Shown piece after piece: positions 36,273-44,728 of a stretch of DNA of 64,000 bases. Positions within the stretch are counted from its first letter, which is position 1. Every line of letters starts with the position of its first letter. A program made the position numbers and the translations under genes. The notes under the pieces are model-generated. The model saw only the letters and a list, made by a program, of their open reading frames with translations. It was not told the origin of the DNA and ran no database searches. The stretch is from Leclercia adecarboxylata (GTDB lineage Bacteria; Pseudomonadota; Gammaproteobacteria; Enterobacterales; Enterobacteriaceae), in assembly GCF_006874705.1 (NCBI RefSeq), contig NZ_CP035382.1:4588001-4652000 (forward strand). Direction: 5' to 3'.

Positions 36273-37582
36273 TTTTCGCTCTCCGTCATTAACTTTTTCC
36301 ACTGCTGGTAGGCCGCACGCATCCCGGTTTCGGCGCTGACGTCGCTGCGCAGGCCGTCGTCAGTGCGGTACTCCCCGGCCAGGCCGCGGTTAAGCATGAT
36401 CCACAGGTCGTCCCCCGCTGTGGCCCCGCGCTGGACGCGTTCCCAGGCCTCGGAGTCATCCGGGGTGCCAAAGCCCATCGGGCCCTGGAAGTGTTCGTGC
36501 AGACGCAGACGCGCCTGGTTGGCAATCTCCGGCCCGCCGTCCATGGTGATCACCGCGTGGTGAATTTCGGTTTCCATCACCGAGATCGGCTGCAGAACGC
36601 GGAAGAAGGCCATCGAGCAGGCGATGTTCGGGAACAGGTTGAGGTTGAAGCCAGAGCCGCCCACCGCCCGCACGATGCGGCGGACCTGCTCTTCGTCGTG
36701 CTCTTTGCGCAGTTCGTCCGCCAGCCCGATAAAGCGTTCCGGGATCGGCGCATCGAGGTTGGCTTCCAGATCCACCAGCTCGGGGATCATCACCATCACG
36801 CTGTGGCCGTTGCCGAGATCTTCGACATAGCCGCTGCCGTCCACAAAATTGAGCATCTCTTCGGTCTGCTTATCGACCGAACTGAGGAAGGAGCGGTGCA
36901 CCACCGGGAAGTGGTAGCCGTCGGTGGTGTTCTCCAGCTGGATTTTCCAGTTGCCCGGGAAGCGGAAGCGGTGCGCAGGCCCGGTCTTGACCGGGTAGCC
37001 CGCCCCCTGCTTCATAAACAGATCCATCCACTTCTTCGCCGCGCCGAGGAAATCCTCCAGGGGTTCGATCTGCTCGTTAAAGGTGGCGAACACCATGCCC
37101 GCGTACTGCTCGGTACGCAGCGACACCAGCCCCAGTTCGTTTTTCTCCAGCTGGTCGGCGTAGCTTTCCGGGTGCGGCACGCCGCGCAGGCTGCCGTCGA
37201 GGGCGTAGCCCCAGCCGTGGTACGGGCAGACGAAGCTGTTGGTTTTGCCGGTGCGGTGTTCGCAGACGGTGGCCGCGCGGTGTCGGCAGCGGTTCAGCAG
37301 GGTGTGGACGGTGCCTTTGCGGTCGCGCACCACAATCACCGGCTGGGTGCCGATCTCGGTGGTTTTAAAGCTGCCGGTCTCCGGGATCTCGCTGACGTGC
37401 GCCACCCAGACCCAGGTTTTCGTGAAAATACGGTCCAGCTCCAGCTGGAACAGCTCATCTGAGGTATAGAGCGAGGTGTGGACGCGGTCCGCCTTCACCA
37501 GGGCCGCAATCTCTTCTCTGGTCGGGACGGGCTGCGCCGTGGTATCGATATTTTTGACATTGATGATGTGGTCACACTGCAT
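36269..37582 (-). CDS. iacC: Rieske dioxygenase alpha subunit, IacC-like
   Basis: A 437-residue catalytic subunit. The Rieske 2Fe-2S ligands are Cys99 and His101 (CRHRAATVC) and Cys119 and His122 (CPYHGWGY). The mononuclear-iron motif ENTTDGYHFPVVH gives His224 and His229. In indole-3-acetate degraders IacC/IacD is thought to release catechol from 3-hydroxy-2-oxindole-3-acetate, which fits the catA gene in the same operon. ATG at 37582 has AGGAGA upstream and overlaps the iacI 3' end by 11 nt. Confidence 0.92.
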   Translation of the reverse strand: MQCDHIINVKNIDTTAQPVPTREEIAALVKADRVHTSLYTSDELFQLELDRIFTKTWVWVAHVSEIPETGSFKTTEIGTQPVIVVRDRKGTVHTLLNRCRHRAATVCEHRTGKTNSFVCPYHGWGYALDGSLRGVPHPESYADQLEKNELGLVSLRTEQYAGMVFATFNEQIEPLEDFLGAAKKWMDLFMKQGAGYPVKTGPAHRFRFPGNWKIQLENTTDGYHFPVVHRSFLSSVDKQTEEMLNFVDGSGYVEDLGNGHSVMVMIPELVDLEANLDAPIPERFIGLADELRKEHDEEQVRRIVRAVGGSGFNLNLFPNIACSMAFFRVLQPISVMETEIHHAVITMDGGPEIANQARLRLHEHFQGPMGFGTPDDSEAWERVQRGATAGDDLWIMLNRGLAGEYRTDDGLRSDVSAETGMRAAYQQWKKLMTESEK

Positions 37583-38123
37583 AATCTGTCTCCTGCTCGT
37601 CGTCGGGGGTCTGATTGTTGTCGGGTACCGGGAGCGCATCCGCCGTCTGCCAGTGGCTTACCGGCCTGCTGAACAGGTTGCGGGTGGTGAAATGGTGGAT
37701 GGTCATCTCCCCCGCCTCGCGACGGAAAATAATCTGCAACTCGGCCGCGTTCAGGTGCGCCCCTCCGGCGGTAAAGGCGGAGGTTTGCAGCATCAGCCAA
37801 CGGCCGTGCAGCTCGCCGTCGGCATCCTGATACAGGGCTTCGGAACAGAGAAAGTGGGCATTGAGGGCGAAGTGCGCCGGGTGGCGGACGTAGCTCGCCA
37901 TCATCGCCTCAATCGCCGCACGCCCCTGATGCCTGCCCAGCCGGGTGGCGTAGGGCTCCCCCACCCCTTCCCAGCAGGCGTCTGCGCTGAACAGCGCCCC
38001 GATGGCCTGTACCGTCTCCATGCTGTCCAGCCGATCGCACAGCCGCATGTAGTTGCTGATACAGACCCGGGCTGCCTGCTGATCCTCAAGCTGCTGTAAA
38101 CGCAGCGCATCCTGTGGGCTCAT
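37572..38123 (-). CDS. iacI: SnoaL/NTF2-like protein, IacI-like
   Basis: A 183-residue NTF2-like domain protein resembling ring-dioxygenase small subunits (SNYMRLCDRLDSMETVQAIGALF, FALNAHFLCSEALY, RREAGEMTIHHFTTRN). IacI homologues occur between iacB and iacC in known clusters; their reaction is not established. The 3' end overlaps iacC by 11 nt. Confidence 0.83.
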   Translation of the reverse strand: MSPQDALRLQQLEDQQAARVCISNYMRLCDRLDSMETVQAIGALFSADACWEGVGEPYATRLGRHQGRAAIEAMMASYVRHPAHFALNAHFLCSEALYQDADGELHGRWLMLQTSAFTAGGAHLNAAELQIIFRREAGEMTIHHFTTRNLFSRPVSHWQTADALPVPDNNQTPDDEQETDYAV

Positions 38124-38134
38124 GATGGGCTCCG

Positions 38135-38491
38135 TTATTGAATGATCAGTTCACGCCCGACGCGGGCTTCGATCTTGCAGTACTTCCACAGCTTGCTCTC
38201 GCCGTCGCCCACCGGGGTAGTGCGGAACAGGTTGCAGGCGGCCACCACGCTGTCGAGGTTGTCGGCATCGGCCAGCACGTAGGTGGTCCACGGGGAGGTC
38301 GTAGACGGGCCAACCATCAGACGGTCGTCGTCCATGTTGCCGATAACCCGGATGCCCTGGGTTTCGTCGATGCCTTTCATCATCACGCCGAACGCGCCCC
38401 AAACCTGTTTGGCTTCCGCCGGGGTGGCATCAAAGAAGTTCTGGTTCACGCCGATACAAAACAGCACGCGTAAGGTTGTTGTCTGGCTCAT
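38135..38491 (-). CDS. iacB: Small protein IacB-like
   Basis: A 118-residue protein, compact and probably of ferredoxin-like alpha/beta fold (TLRVLFCIGVNQNFFD, RVIGNMDDDRLMVG, TTYVLADADNLDSVVAACN). The position directly after iacA and before iacI identifies it as IacB; its function in indole-acetate breakdown is unknown. It starts at ATG 38491, with AAAGGAGCAACAG upstream. Confidence 0.82.
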   Translation of the reverse strand: MSQTTTLRVLFCIGVNQNFFDATPAEAKQVWGAFGVMMKGIDETQGIRVIGNMDDDRLMVGPSTTSPWTTYVLADADNLDSVVAACNLFRTTPVGDGESKLWKYCKIEARVGRELIIQ

Positions 38492-38512
38492 CTGTTGCTC
38501 CTTTCGTCAAAA

Positions 38513-39640
38513 TTACAAATAACCCGGCAGAGGCTGGCCACCGAAATAGACCGTACCGGCGTTGAGATAAGAGAGGTCGCCCATAAAGGCGTGCTGGGTG
38601 ATCACCATGGTGTCGCGCACGTAGCGTTGCAGCGGGCTTTTCATGGTGATACCGCCCATGCCGTTCAGCGCCAGCGCCTGGCGAGTGACCTCGGCGGCCA
38701 CGCGGGTGACGTGGGTAGAGGAGAGCCGCAGGGCGTTGATCTGCTCGCTGGCGGGCTCATCCCCGGCGAGAATGCACTGCCAGACATCGTCGATGGCGTC
38801 GTAGAACCAGGCCCGGGCGGAGCGCAGATCCGCTTCGCAGCGGGCAATCTGCATCTGGGCCTGCGGGCGGTCGGCCAGCCGCGGGGCACCGGTTACCGAC
38901 TGCTGACGATGGGCTATGGCATAGATTTCATTCAGGGCGGCGCGGGCCACGCCGAGCGCCACCACCGAGAGCACCTGAGTGGCGAGAGACAGCACCGGAT
39001 AGCGATAGAGCGCCCCGTCGAGGTTAAGGGCGCCGCCGCGCACGAAGGTCCACTCCTGGGGCACAAAGGCATCGTTAACCACCAGATCGTGGCTGCCGGT
39101 TCCGGCCAGGCCGACGGTGTTCCACACCGGGTCGATCTGCACGCAATCACGCGGCAGAACCGCCATCCGCGGCAGAGGTTCGCCGCTTTCCGGCAGGATG
39201 CCGACGCCAAACACCGAGGCGCCCATGCTGCCGCTGGCAAAGCCCCAGCGTCCGCTGACCCGATAGCCGCCGTCGGCCAGCACTGCCTTGTGCGGCGGGA
39301 AGATACCGCCAGCGAAGACCACGTCCGGGCCGTCGCGGTAGAGCGCTTTCAGGGTGTCCTTTGGCAACGCCCCGAGATAAAACGGGCTCATGCCGAAGCT
39401 GGCGACCCAGCCTGCAGAGCCATCGGCGGTGGCGATCTGCTCGATCAGCTCACAGAACTGCGCCGGAGAGCACTCCTCGCCGCCATAGATTTTGGGGACC
39501 AGCGCGCGGTAGACGCCGACCTGCTTAAACCGGGCGATGATGTCGTCAGAGATATGACGCTGCTGCTCAAAATCGGCGCTGCGGGCCGCAACGTCATTCA
39601 GCAGTGGAACGAGCTCCTCACGAACATGAATGGCTGACAT
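38513..39640 (-). CDS. iacA: Flavin-dependent indole/indole-3-acetate monooxygenase, IacA-like
   Basis: A 375-residue acyl-CoA-dehydrogenase-fold monooxygenase (ADGSAGWVASFGMSPFYLG, GFASGSMGASVFGVG, ALNGMGGITMKSPLQRYVRD). In studied strains IacA performs the first oxidation of indole-3-acetate, and turns indole into indoxyl, which gives indigo. It should use reduced flavin from IacG. GGAGGAAG precedes the ATG. The gene lies 106 bp after iacH, the largest gap in the front part of the operon. Confidence 0.92.
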   Translation of the reverse strand: MSAIHVREELVPLLNDVAARSADFEQQRHISDDIIARFKQVGVYRALVPKIYGGEECSPAQFCELIEQIATADGSAGWVASFGMSPFYLGALPKDTLKALYRDGPDVVFAGGIFPPHKAVLADGGYRVSGRWGFASGSMGASVFGVGILPESGEPLPRMAVLPRDCVQIDPVWNTVGLAGTGSHDLVVNDAFVPQEWTFVRGGALNLDGALYRYPVLSLATQVLSVVALGVARAALNEIYAIAHRQQSVTGAPRLADRPQAQMQIARCEADLRSARAWFYDAIDDVWQCILAGDEPASEQINALRLSSTHVTRVAAEVTRQALALNGMGGITMKSPLQRYVRDTMVITQHAFMGDLSYLNAGTVYFGGQPLPGYL

Positions 39641-39746
39641 AGCTTCCTCCCGAAAAGAGTGTGCGGCCCGCAGAGAGACGAGCGCTGCCGCAATGAGTGG
39701 TACTCACTGAGTTATTGTTAAAACCGGGCGCGGTAAAACGGGATGG

Positions 39747-40871
39747 TTAGCGGCGTCGTCGTTCAGCCAGCCATTCGGCGGCCTGGATCAGCAGGCCCTC
39801 CTGCCCTTTGGCGGCGATCAGCTGCAACGCCACCGGACGGCCACCAAGCGTGCCCGCAGGCAGGGTCAGCGCCGGATGGCCGCTGAGGTTGAACGGGCGC
39901 ACCAGCCGGGTGAGGTTGACCACGCTAAGCGGGTCTTTCGCCTCGTCCAGGGTCGGGGGCAGTTCCGGCAGGGTTGCCAGCGCCAGCAGCGGGGTTTTCG
40001 CAAGCCGGGCATCGACCTGGGCGGTGAATGCCCGGCGGATATCTTCAGCGCCATTCAGGGCGTCGGTATCAATGCTGGCTCCGGCGCGAATGCGGGTTGC
40101 CACGTCGGCAGACACTCTGTCGTCGCTCAGTAAGGGGTTAAAGGCCTGCCAGTTTTCGCGGCTGATGAGGGTCAGCCCGGCGCGATGAGCATCGCCCAGC
40201 AGGGGGAGATCAACCTGCTGCGGGCGCAGGTCCCACTGCGCGAGGAAATTCAGCAGCAGCGCGTCTATGTCGCTCGTGGCCGTCGGGATAAAGCCCATCG
40301 CGGGCAGCGTGGTCACGGGCGCGTCGACCGGAAGGGCAAGACGGGTCAGCACCTGGCGCAGGACGCTGCTGCTGCGGGCAAAGATGCCCACGCAGTCCAG
40401 CGAGCTGTGAGCGGGCATCACCCCTGCCCGGCTAAGCCGGCCGTAGGTGGGTTTTAAGCCGAGGATCCCGCAGCAGGCGGCGGGCATCCGCACCGAGCCG
40501 CCGGTATCGGTGCCGAGGGCGAAATCCACCTCACCGGCGGCCACCACCGCGGCCGAACCGCTGGAGGAGCCGCCGGGTATCAGGTCAGGGAAACGCGGGT
40601 TAATAGGCGTGCCGCCCCAGGGGTTAATCCCGGTGACGCCAAACGCCAGCTCATGCAGGGTGGTTTTTCCGGTCAGGACGCAGCCCTGTCCGAGCAGGGT
40701 CGCCACCACGTCGGCATGCTGTTCCGCCGCCGGGTTGGCCGCCAGTGCCGGACAGCCGGCGCGGGTCGGGAAGCCTGCGATGTCGAGGGTGTCTTTCACC
40801 GCGAAGCTGAGGTCGCCCTCGCCGAGGGTAAACCGTGCTACGTAACCATTGCTCTCAGTAACAGGCTGCAT
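39747..40871 (-). CDS. iacH: Amidase, IacH-like
   Basis: A 374-residue amidase-signature enzyme. The Ser-cisSer-Lys triad is visible: Lys in FAVKDTLDIAG, the GGSSSGSAA loop and the nucleophile in GTDTGGSVRMPAACCG. IacH is the amidase of iac clusters; it may release indole-3-acetate from indole-acetamide or amino-acid conjugates, but it is not needed for the core pathway in studied strains. ATG at 40871 with AAGGTG is chosen over an upstream 23-codon extension. Confidence 0.88.
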   Translation of the reverse strand: MQPVTESNGYVARFTLGEGDLSFAVKDTLDIAGFPTRAGCPALAANPAAEQHADVVATLLGQGCVLTGKTTLHELAFGVTGINPWGGTPINPRFPDLIPGGSSSGSAAVVAAGEVDFALGTDTGGSVRMPAACCGILGLKPTYGRLSRAGVMPAHSSLDCVGIFARSSSVLRQVLTRLALPVDAPVTTLPAMGFIPTATSDIDALLLNFLAQWDLRPQQVDLPLLGDAHRAGLTLISRENWQAFNPLLSDDRVSADVATRIRAGASIDTDALNGAEDIRRAFTAQVDARLAKTPLLALATLPELPPTLDEAKDPLSVVNLTRLVRPFNLSGHPALTLPAGTLGGRPVALQLIAAKGQEGLLIQAAEWLAERRRR

Positions 40872-40960
40872 AATTCGCACCTTAGACAGAAAAAACGAAT
40901 CATATTCGGGCGGGGCAGTCTTCGCTGCGATTCGACCCACGTGAACTCAGGTCAATGATG

Positions 40961-40980
40961 GAATATTTAGATGAATATTC
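40961..40980. promoter_or_regulatory. Candidate IacR operator
   Basis: GAATATT-N6-AATATTC, a perfect 7-bp inverted repeat of the size bound by MarR dimers, 90-109 bp before the iacH start and between iacR and the operon it probably represses. The rest of 40872-41093 holds the operon promoter, without a clearly assignable -10/-35 pair, and no gene. Confidence 0.5.
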
Positions 40981-41093
40981 AAGTAATTTTTCACGTTAAT
41001 TTTACGTAAAAATAACATGGAAACATTTTTATAACACTTGCAGGCGAGAGGGGTATGATGATGATTAATAACAATTAAAACTGCACGGAAATG

Positions 41094-41131
41094 AAAAAAA
41101 AGCCGCGCTGGGACTCAGCGCGGCTTTTTAT
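41094..41131. terminator. Bidirectional terminator between iacR and iacH
   Basis: Perfect stem AGCCGCGCTG-GGACT-CAGCGCGGCT, flanked by an A-run (41094-41101) and a T-run (41125-41130). It ends iacR transcription before the iac operon promoter. Confidence 0.9.
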
Positions 41132-41206
41132 TAACTCATTGTTTTAAATTAGATTATCTGAAATTTTTAAGGCTGTCACAAATCCGCAATTCTCCCTGCG
41201 GCCGCT

Positions 41207-41671
41207 TCAAAGCTCGTTCAGGTTATCGAGTACCTTCGCCAGCGAGAGGTTCATTTTTTCCATCTGGGCGGCGGTCATCCCTTTAAAACCCTTCTCAAAA
41301 ACCTTGCTGGTAAGGCGGTGCGCCTCGGCCACTTTTTCACGTCCGGTATCGGTGAGCATCACCTCGGTCACCCTGGCGTCCTGCACGCTGCTGGCGGTGG
41401 TCACCAGGCCGTCATCACGCAGGCGACCGACAATTTTGGTGACGGTCGGCATCTTGGTCATCGCATATTCGGAGATCTGCGAGATGCTGGCCTTACCGTA
41501 CTGCTCGGTAATCATCAGCACCCGAAAGCGGGAAACATCGAGCTGCACCTTTTTCAGTGTGATTTCCATAACTTGCGTGTAGCGCGCATAGACATTAACG
41601 ATCCAGTAGAACGGGAACTCTTCGCGATGAAAAGAGGAGCCGGTGTCTGACGATGGTGTGGTTTGACTCAT
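41207..41671 (-). CDS. iacR: MarR-family regulator, IacR-like
   Basis: A 154-residue MarR-type winged-helix protein (VSRFRVLMITEQYGKASISQISEY, MPTVTKIVGRLRDDGLV, DARVTEVMLTDTGRE). By position and family it is IacR, the repressor of iac genes that responds to indole-3-acetate in known strains. It is on the same strand as the operon, upstream of it, and divergent from a MFS transporter gene with about 280 bp between, so it may control both directions. Confidence 0.88.
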   Translation of the reverse strand: MSQTTPSSDTGSSFHREEFPFYWIVNVYARYTQVMEITLKKVQLDVSRFRVLMITEQYGKASISQISEYAMTKMPTVTKIVGRLRDDGLVTTASSVQDARVTEVMLTDTGREKVAEAHRLTSKVFEKGFKGMTAAQMEKMNLSLAKVLDNLNEL

Positions 41672-41949
41672 GAAATGACGTTCCAGAAGTGATGCAATGG
41701 CCGCAATTATACCCGCTATTGTCCGCCCGCTATAGCCTCTTCACGCCCGGCAATGCCTTCTCTTATTACCTGCGCGCCACGAAAGCCGATCGATATCGCA
41801 ATATGATTCGAAAACGCTACGTGATTAACAATTGCGTATCATTTTTCAAACATAACATTGACGTTTATGTGTGCGATTTCCTATACGTTAGCGCACGTGT
41901 TCAGGTTGCACGAAACAACAATACCTATAACCGCAATGTGGAGCTTTTC

Positions 41950-43332
41950 ATGAACGAGAGTCCATCGCTGGAACAGACACGCGCTGACGTGCTGGCTCCA
42001 CCTTCGCCTGCTGACGTCACGCTCGATCCGCGTCAACAGCGGGTGATCAAAAAGTTATTCCGCAGGCTAATCACTTTTTTGTTCATCCTGTTCGTCTTCT
42101 CATATCTGGATCGCATCAACATCGGCTTTGCCGGGCTAACGATGGGCAAAGATCTGGGCCTCACCAGCACCATGTTTGGCCTGGCGACCACCCTGTTTTA
42201 CGTGATGTATGTTATCTGCGGGATCCCCAGCAACGTGATGCTGAGTATCGTGGGCGCCCGGCGCTGGATCGCCATTCTGATGGTGGTCTGGGGGATTGCA
42301 TCAACCGCCACCATGTTCGCCACCGGCCCTGGTAGCCTGTATGTGCTGCGCATGCTGGTGGGGATCGCCGAAGCCGGCTTCCTGCCGGGCCTGCTGCTCT
42401 ATTTAACCTTCTGGTTCCCGGCGCACTACCGCGCCCGCGCTAACGCCCTGTTTATGATTGCCATGCCGGTGACCATGGCGCTGGGCTCGCTGGCCTCGGG
42501 GTACATTCTGAACCTCGATGGGGTGATGAACCTGAAGGGCTGGCAGTGGCTGTTCCTGCTGGAAGGCTTCCCGTCAGTGATTCTGGGCTTCGTGGTCTGG
42601 TTCTGGCTGGACGACAGCCCGGACAAAGCCCGCTGGCTGACCCAGGATGACAAGGCCTGCCTGAAGGAGATGCTGGAGGCGGATCGCCTGAATGCTGAGA
42701 GCACCCAGCAGCGGGAGCGGGCCGCGCTGGCGCCGAAACAGGGCAGCCTGATGCGGGAGCTGTTCACCCCGACCATCATGCTCTACACCCTCGCCTACTT
42801 CTGCCTGACCAACACCCTGAGCGCCCTCAGCGTCTGGACGCCGCTGATCCTGCGCAGCATCAGCGAGGAGAGCAGCAACGTGACCATCGGGATCCTGAGC
42901 GCCATCCCGCAGGTCTGTACCATAGTGGCGATGGTCTGGTGGAGTAAACGTTCCGATAAGCGCAACGAGCGTAAAGTTCACACCCTGCTGCCGTACCTGT
43001 TTGCCGCCGCAGGCTGGATCCTGACCGCCACCAGCAGCGATCCGATGTTGCAGTTCACCGGGATCGTGATGGCTTCATCCGGTGCCTTTGCGGCGATGGT
43101 GATCTTCTGGACCACGCCGGACCGTTCTATTTCGCTGCGCGCCCGTGCCCTGGGGATTGCGGTGATCAACGCCACCGGGATGACCGGCGCCGCGCTGGGG
43201 CCGCTGCTGATGGGCTGGATGAAGGATGTCACCGGCAACTTCAACGCCGGGATCTTTATGGTGGCTGGTTTCCTGGTGCTGGGCGCGGTGGTGATTTCGT
43301 TGATTCCAATGAAAAATACCGCGCAGCAGTAG
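41950..43332 (+). CDS. MFS transporter, anion:cation symporter-like
   Basis: A 460-residue, 12-segment MFS protein. RRLITFLFILFVFSYLDRINIGFAG and YVMYVICGIPSNVML are typical of the ACS (phthalate/tartrate/hexuronate permease) family. ATG at 41950 with GGAG 7 nt upstream is used; the open frame extends 87 codons further upstream into the divergent promoter region with no homology. Because it is divergent from iacR it is a likely uptake system for indole-3-acetate or another aromatic acid (inference). Confidence 0.87.
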   Translation: MNESPSLEQTRADVLAPPSPADVTLDPRQQRVIKKLFRRLITFLFILFVFSYLDRINIGFAGLTMGKDLGLTSTMFGLATTLFYVMYVICGIPSNVMLSIVGARRWIAILMVVWGIASTATMFATGPGSLYVLRMLVGIAEAGFLPGLLLYLTFWFPAHYRARANALFMIAMPVTMALGSLASGYILNLDGVMNLKGWQWLFLLEGFPSVILGFVVWFWLDDSPDKARWLTQDDKACLKEMLEADRLNAESTQQRERAALAPKQGSLMRELFTPTIMLYTLAYFCLTNTLSALSVWTPLILRSISEESSNVTIGILSAIPQVCTIVAMVWWSKRSDKRNERKVHTLLPYLFAAAGWILTATSSDPMLQFTGIVMASSGAFAAMVIFWTTPDRSISLRARALGIAVINATGMTGAALGPLLMGWMKDVTGNFNAGIFMVAGFLVLGAVVISLIPMKNTAQQ

Positions 43333-43335
43333 TGG

Positions 43336-43412
43336 CATCGCCGGGTGGCGGCTACGCCTTACCCGGCCTACGGTTTTTGTAGGCCCGGCAAGCGCAGCGC
43401 CGCCGGGCATGC
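43336..43412. repeat. BIME: two opposed REP units
   Basis: An inverted REP (GCCGGGTGGCGGCTACGCC...) and a direct REP (GTAGGCCCGGCAAGCGCAGCG...) in the space between two convergent transporter genes. It may also act as a transcript stabiliser or weak terminator. Confidence 0.85.
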
Positions 43413-43416
43413 AAAC

Positions 43417-44613
43417 TTACTCCGCCGCGACCGGTTTCACCCGTACCCCGGCAAACACCATCACCATCGCTGCGACCAGCAGCACGCCGCTGGCGGTAAA
43501 TACCCCGCTGGCCCCGTTGAGATCGAACACCGCCCCGCCCCCTGCCGCACCGGCGCCGATCGCCAGCTGGATCGCGGCGACCATGAGTCCGCCCGCGCTT
43601 TCGGCCTCGTCAGTGACGGTGGTCGCCAGCCAGGTTGACCAGCCCACCGGTACCAGACCGAAGGCGAAGCCCCACAGGCTCACCAGCAGGCCGTCGACCA
43701 GCGCCAGATGCCCAAAGGCCACCATCAGCAACGCCAGGATCCCCATCGCGAACGGCACCAGCGCCAGGGTAAGGCGCAGGTTGCGCGCCAGCAGATGCCC
43801 GGCAATAGAGGTGCCGACGAAGTTTGCCACGCCAAAGCCAAGCAGGATCAGGGAAATGGTTTCCACGCTCGCCTGCCCCACCGTCTCGAGGAACGGACGC
43901 AAATAGGTAAAGAAGGCGAAATGGCCGCTGAAGATCAGAATAGTCGCCAGCAGGCCACCGATCATCCCCGGACGACGCAGAACCCGCCACAGCGTGCTGA
44001 GGCTACCGCTGTTCTCCGGGCGCATCGACGGCAGTACCCACAGCTGCCACAGCAGGGCCAGCGCGCTGGGCACCACGCAGAGGATAAAGACGTTACGCCA
44101 GCCGATCAGGCTGCCGAGATAGCTACCCAGCGGCGCGGCCACCACGGTGGCAATCGACACCCCGGAGAAGATAATGGCCAGCGCCTTTGGCACGTCGCTG
44201 GCGGGCACGAGGCGCATCGCGGTGGCGGTGGACATTGCCCAGAAGCCGCCAATCGCCACGCCGAGCAGCAAGCGGCCCATCAGCAGGACGTGCAGCGTCG
44301 GCGCGAAGGCGACCATCAGGCTGGAGATAATTTGCAGGACCGAGAAGAACATCAGCACCCAGCGGCGGTCGATGCTTTTGGTGGCGGAGGTGATCAGCAG
44401 GCCGGTGACCAGCGCCACCAGCGCGGTGGCGGTCACTGACTGCCCGGCCACCCCTTCGCTGACGCCGAGACTGGCAGCCATGGGCGTCAACAGGCTGGCA
44501 GGCAGAAACTCGGCGACAATCAGGCCGAATACCCCCAGCCCCAGCGACCAGACCGCGCGCCAGGCGGGTCTGGCCGGGGCGCTGGTATCATTTGCGGCGA
44601 TGGATGAATGCAT
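43417..44613 (-). CDS. MFS efflux transporter, NepI/AraJ-like
   Basis: A 398-residue MFS protein with 12 segments. LIVAEFLPASLLTPMAASLGVSEGVAGQSVTATA, GFWAMSTATAMRLVP and LVPVGWSTW resemble E. coli NepI, a purine ribonucleoside exporter, over the full length. Divergence is too large to call it the nepI orthologue. ATG at 44613 with GGGAG is used. It is divergent from an AraC-family gene 115 bp away, the probable regulator. Confidence 0.82.
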   Translation of the reverse strand: MHSSIAANDTSAPARPAWRAVWSLGLGVFGLIVAEFLPASLLTPMAASLGVSEGVAGQSVTATALVALVTGLLITSATKSIDRRWVLMFFSVLQIISSLMVAFAPTLHVLLMGRLLLGVAIGGFWAMSTATAMRLVPASDVPKALAIIFSGVSIATVVAAPLGSYLGSLIGWRNVFILCVVPSALALLWQLWVLPSMRPENSGSLSTLWRVLRRPGMIGGLLATILIFSGHFAFFTYLRPFLETVGQASVETISLILLGFGVANFVGTSIAGHLLARNLRLTLALVPFAMGILALLMVAFGHLALVDGLLVSLWGFAFGLVPVGWSTWLATTVTDEAESAGGLMVAAIQLAIGAGAAGGGAVFDLNGASGVFTASGVLLVAAMVMVFAGVRVKPVAAE

Positions 44614-44728
44614 TTGTACTACTCCCGTCAGGAAAATGTGATGTATGTCGCAAAGCATAGGCAGTTCACCGCGGACGATCTATGACATATAATCTCCACT
44701 TATTGATTATTCGTCCGGGAATCGAGAA

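Noticed and set aside
36491..37462. 323-codon plus-strand ORF opposite iacC
   Set aside because: Antisense of a gene with clear Rieske and iron motifs.
41689..41949. 87-codon N-terminal extension of the divergent MFS transporter
   Set aside because: It covers the promoter region shared with iacR; ATG 41950 has a GGAG site and gives the normal family length.
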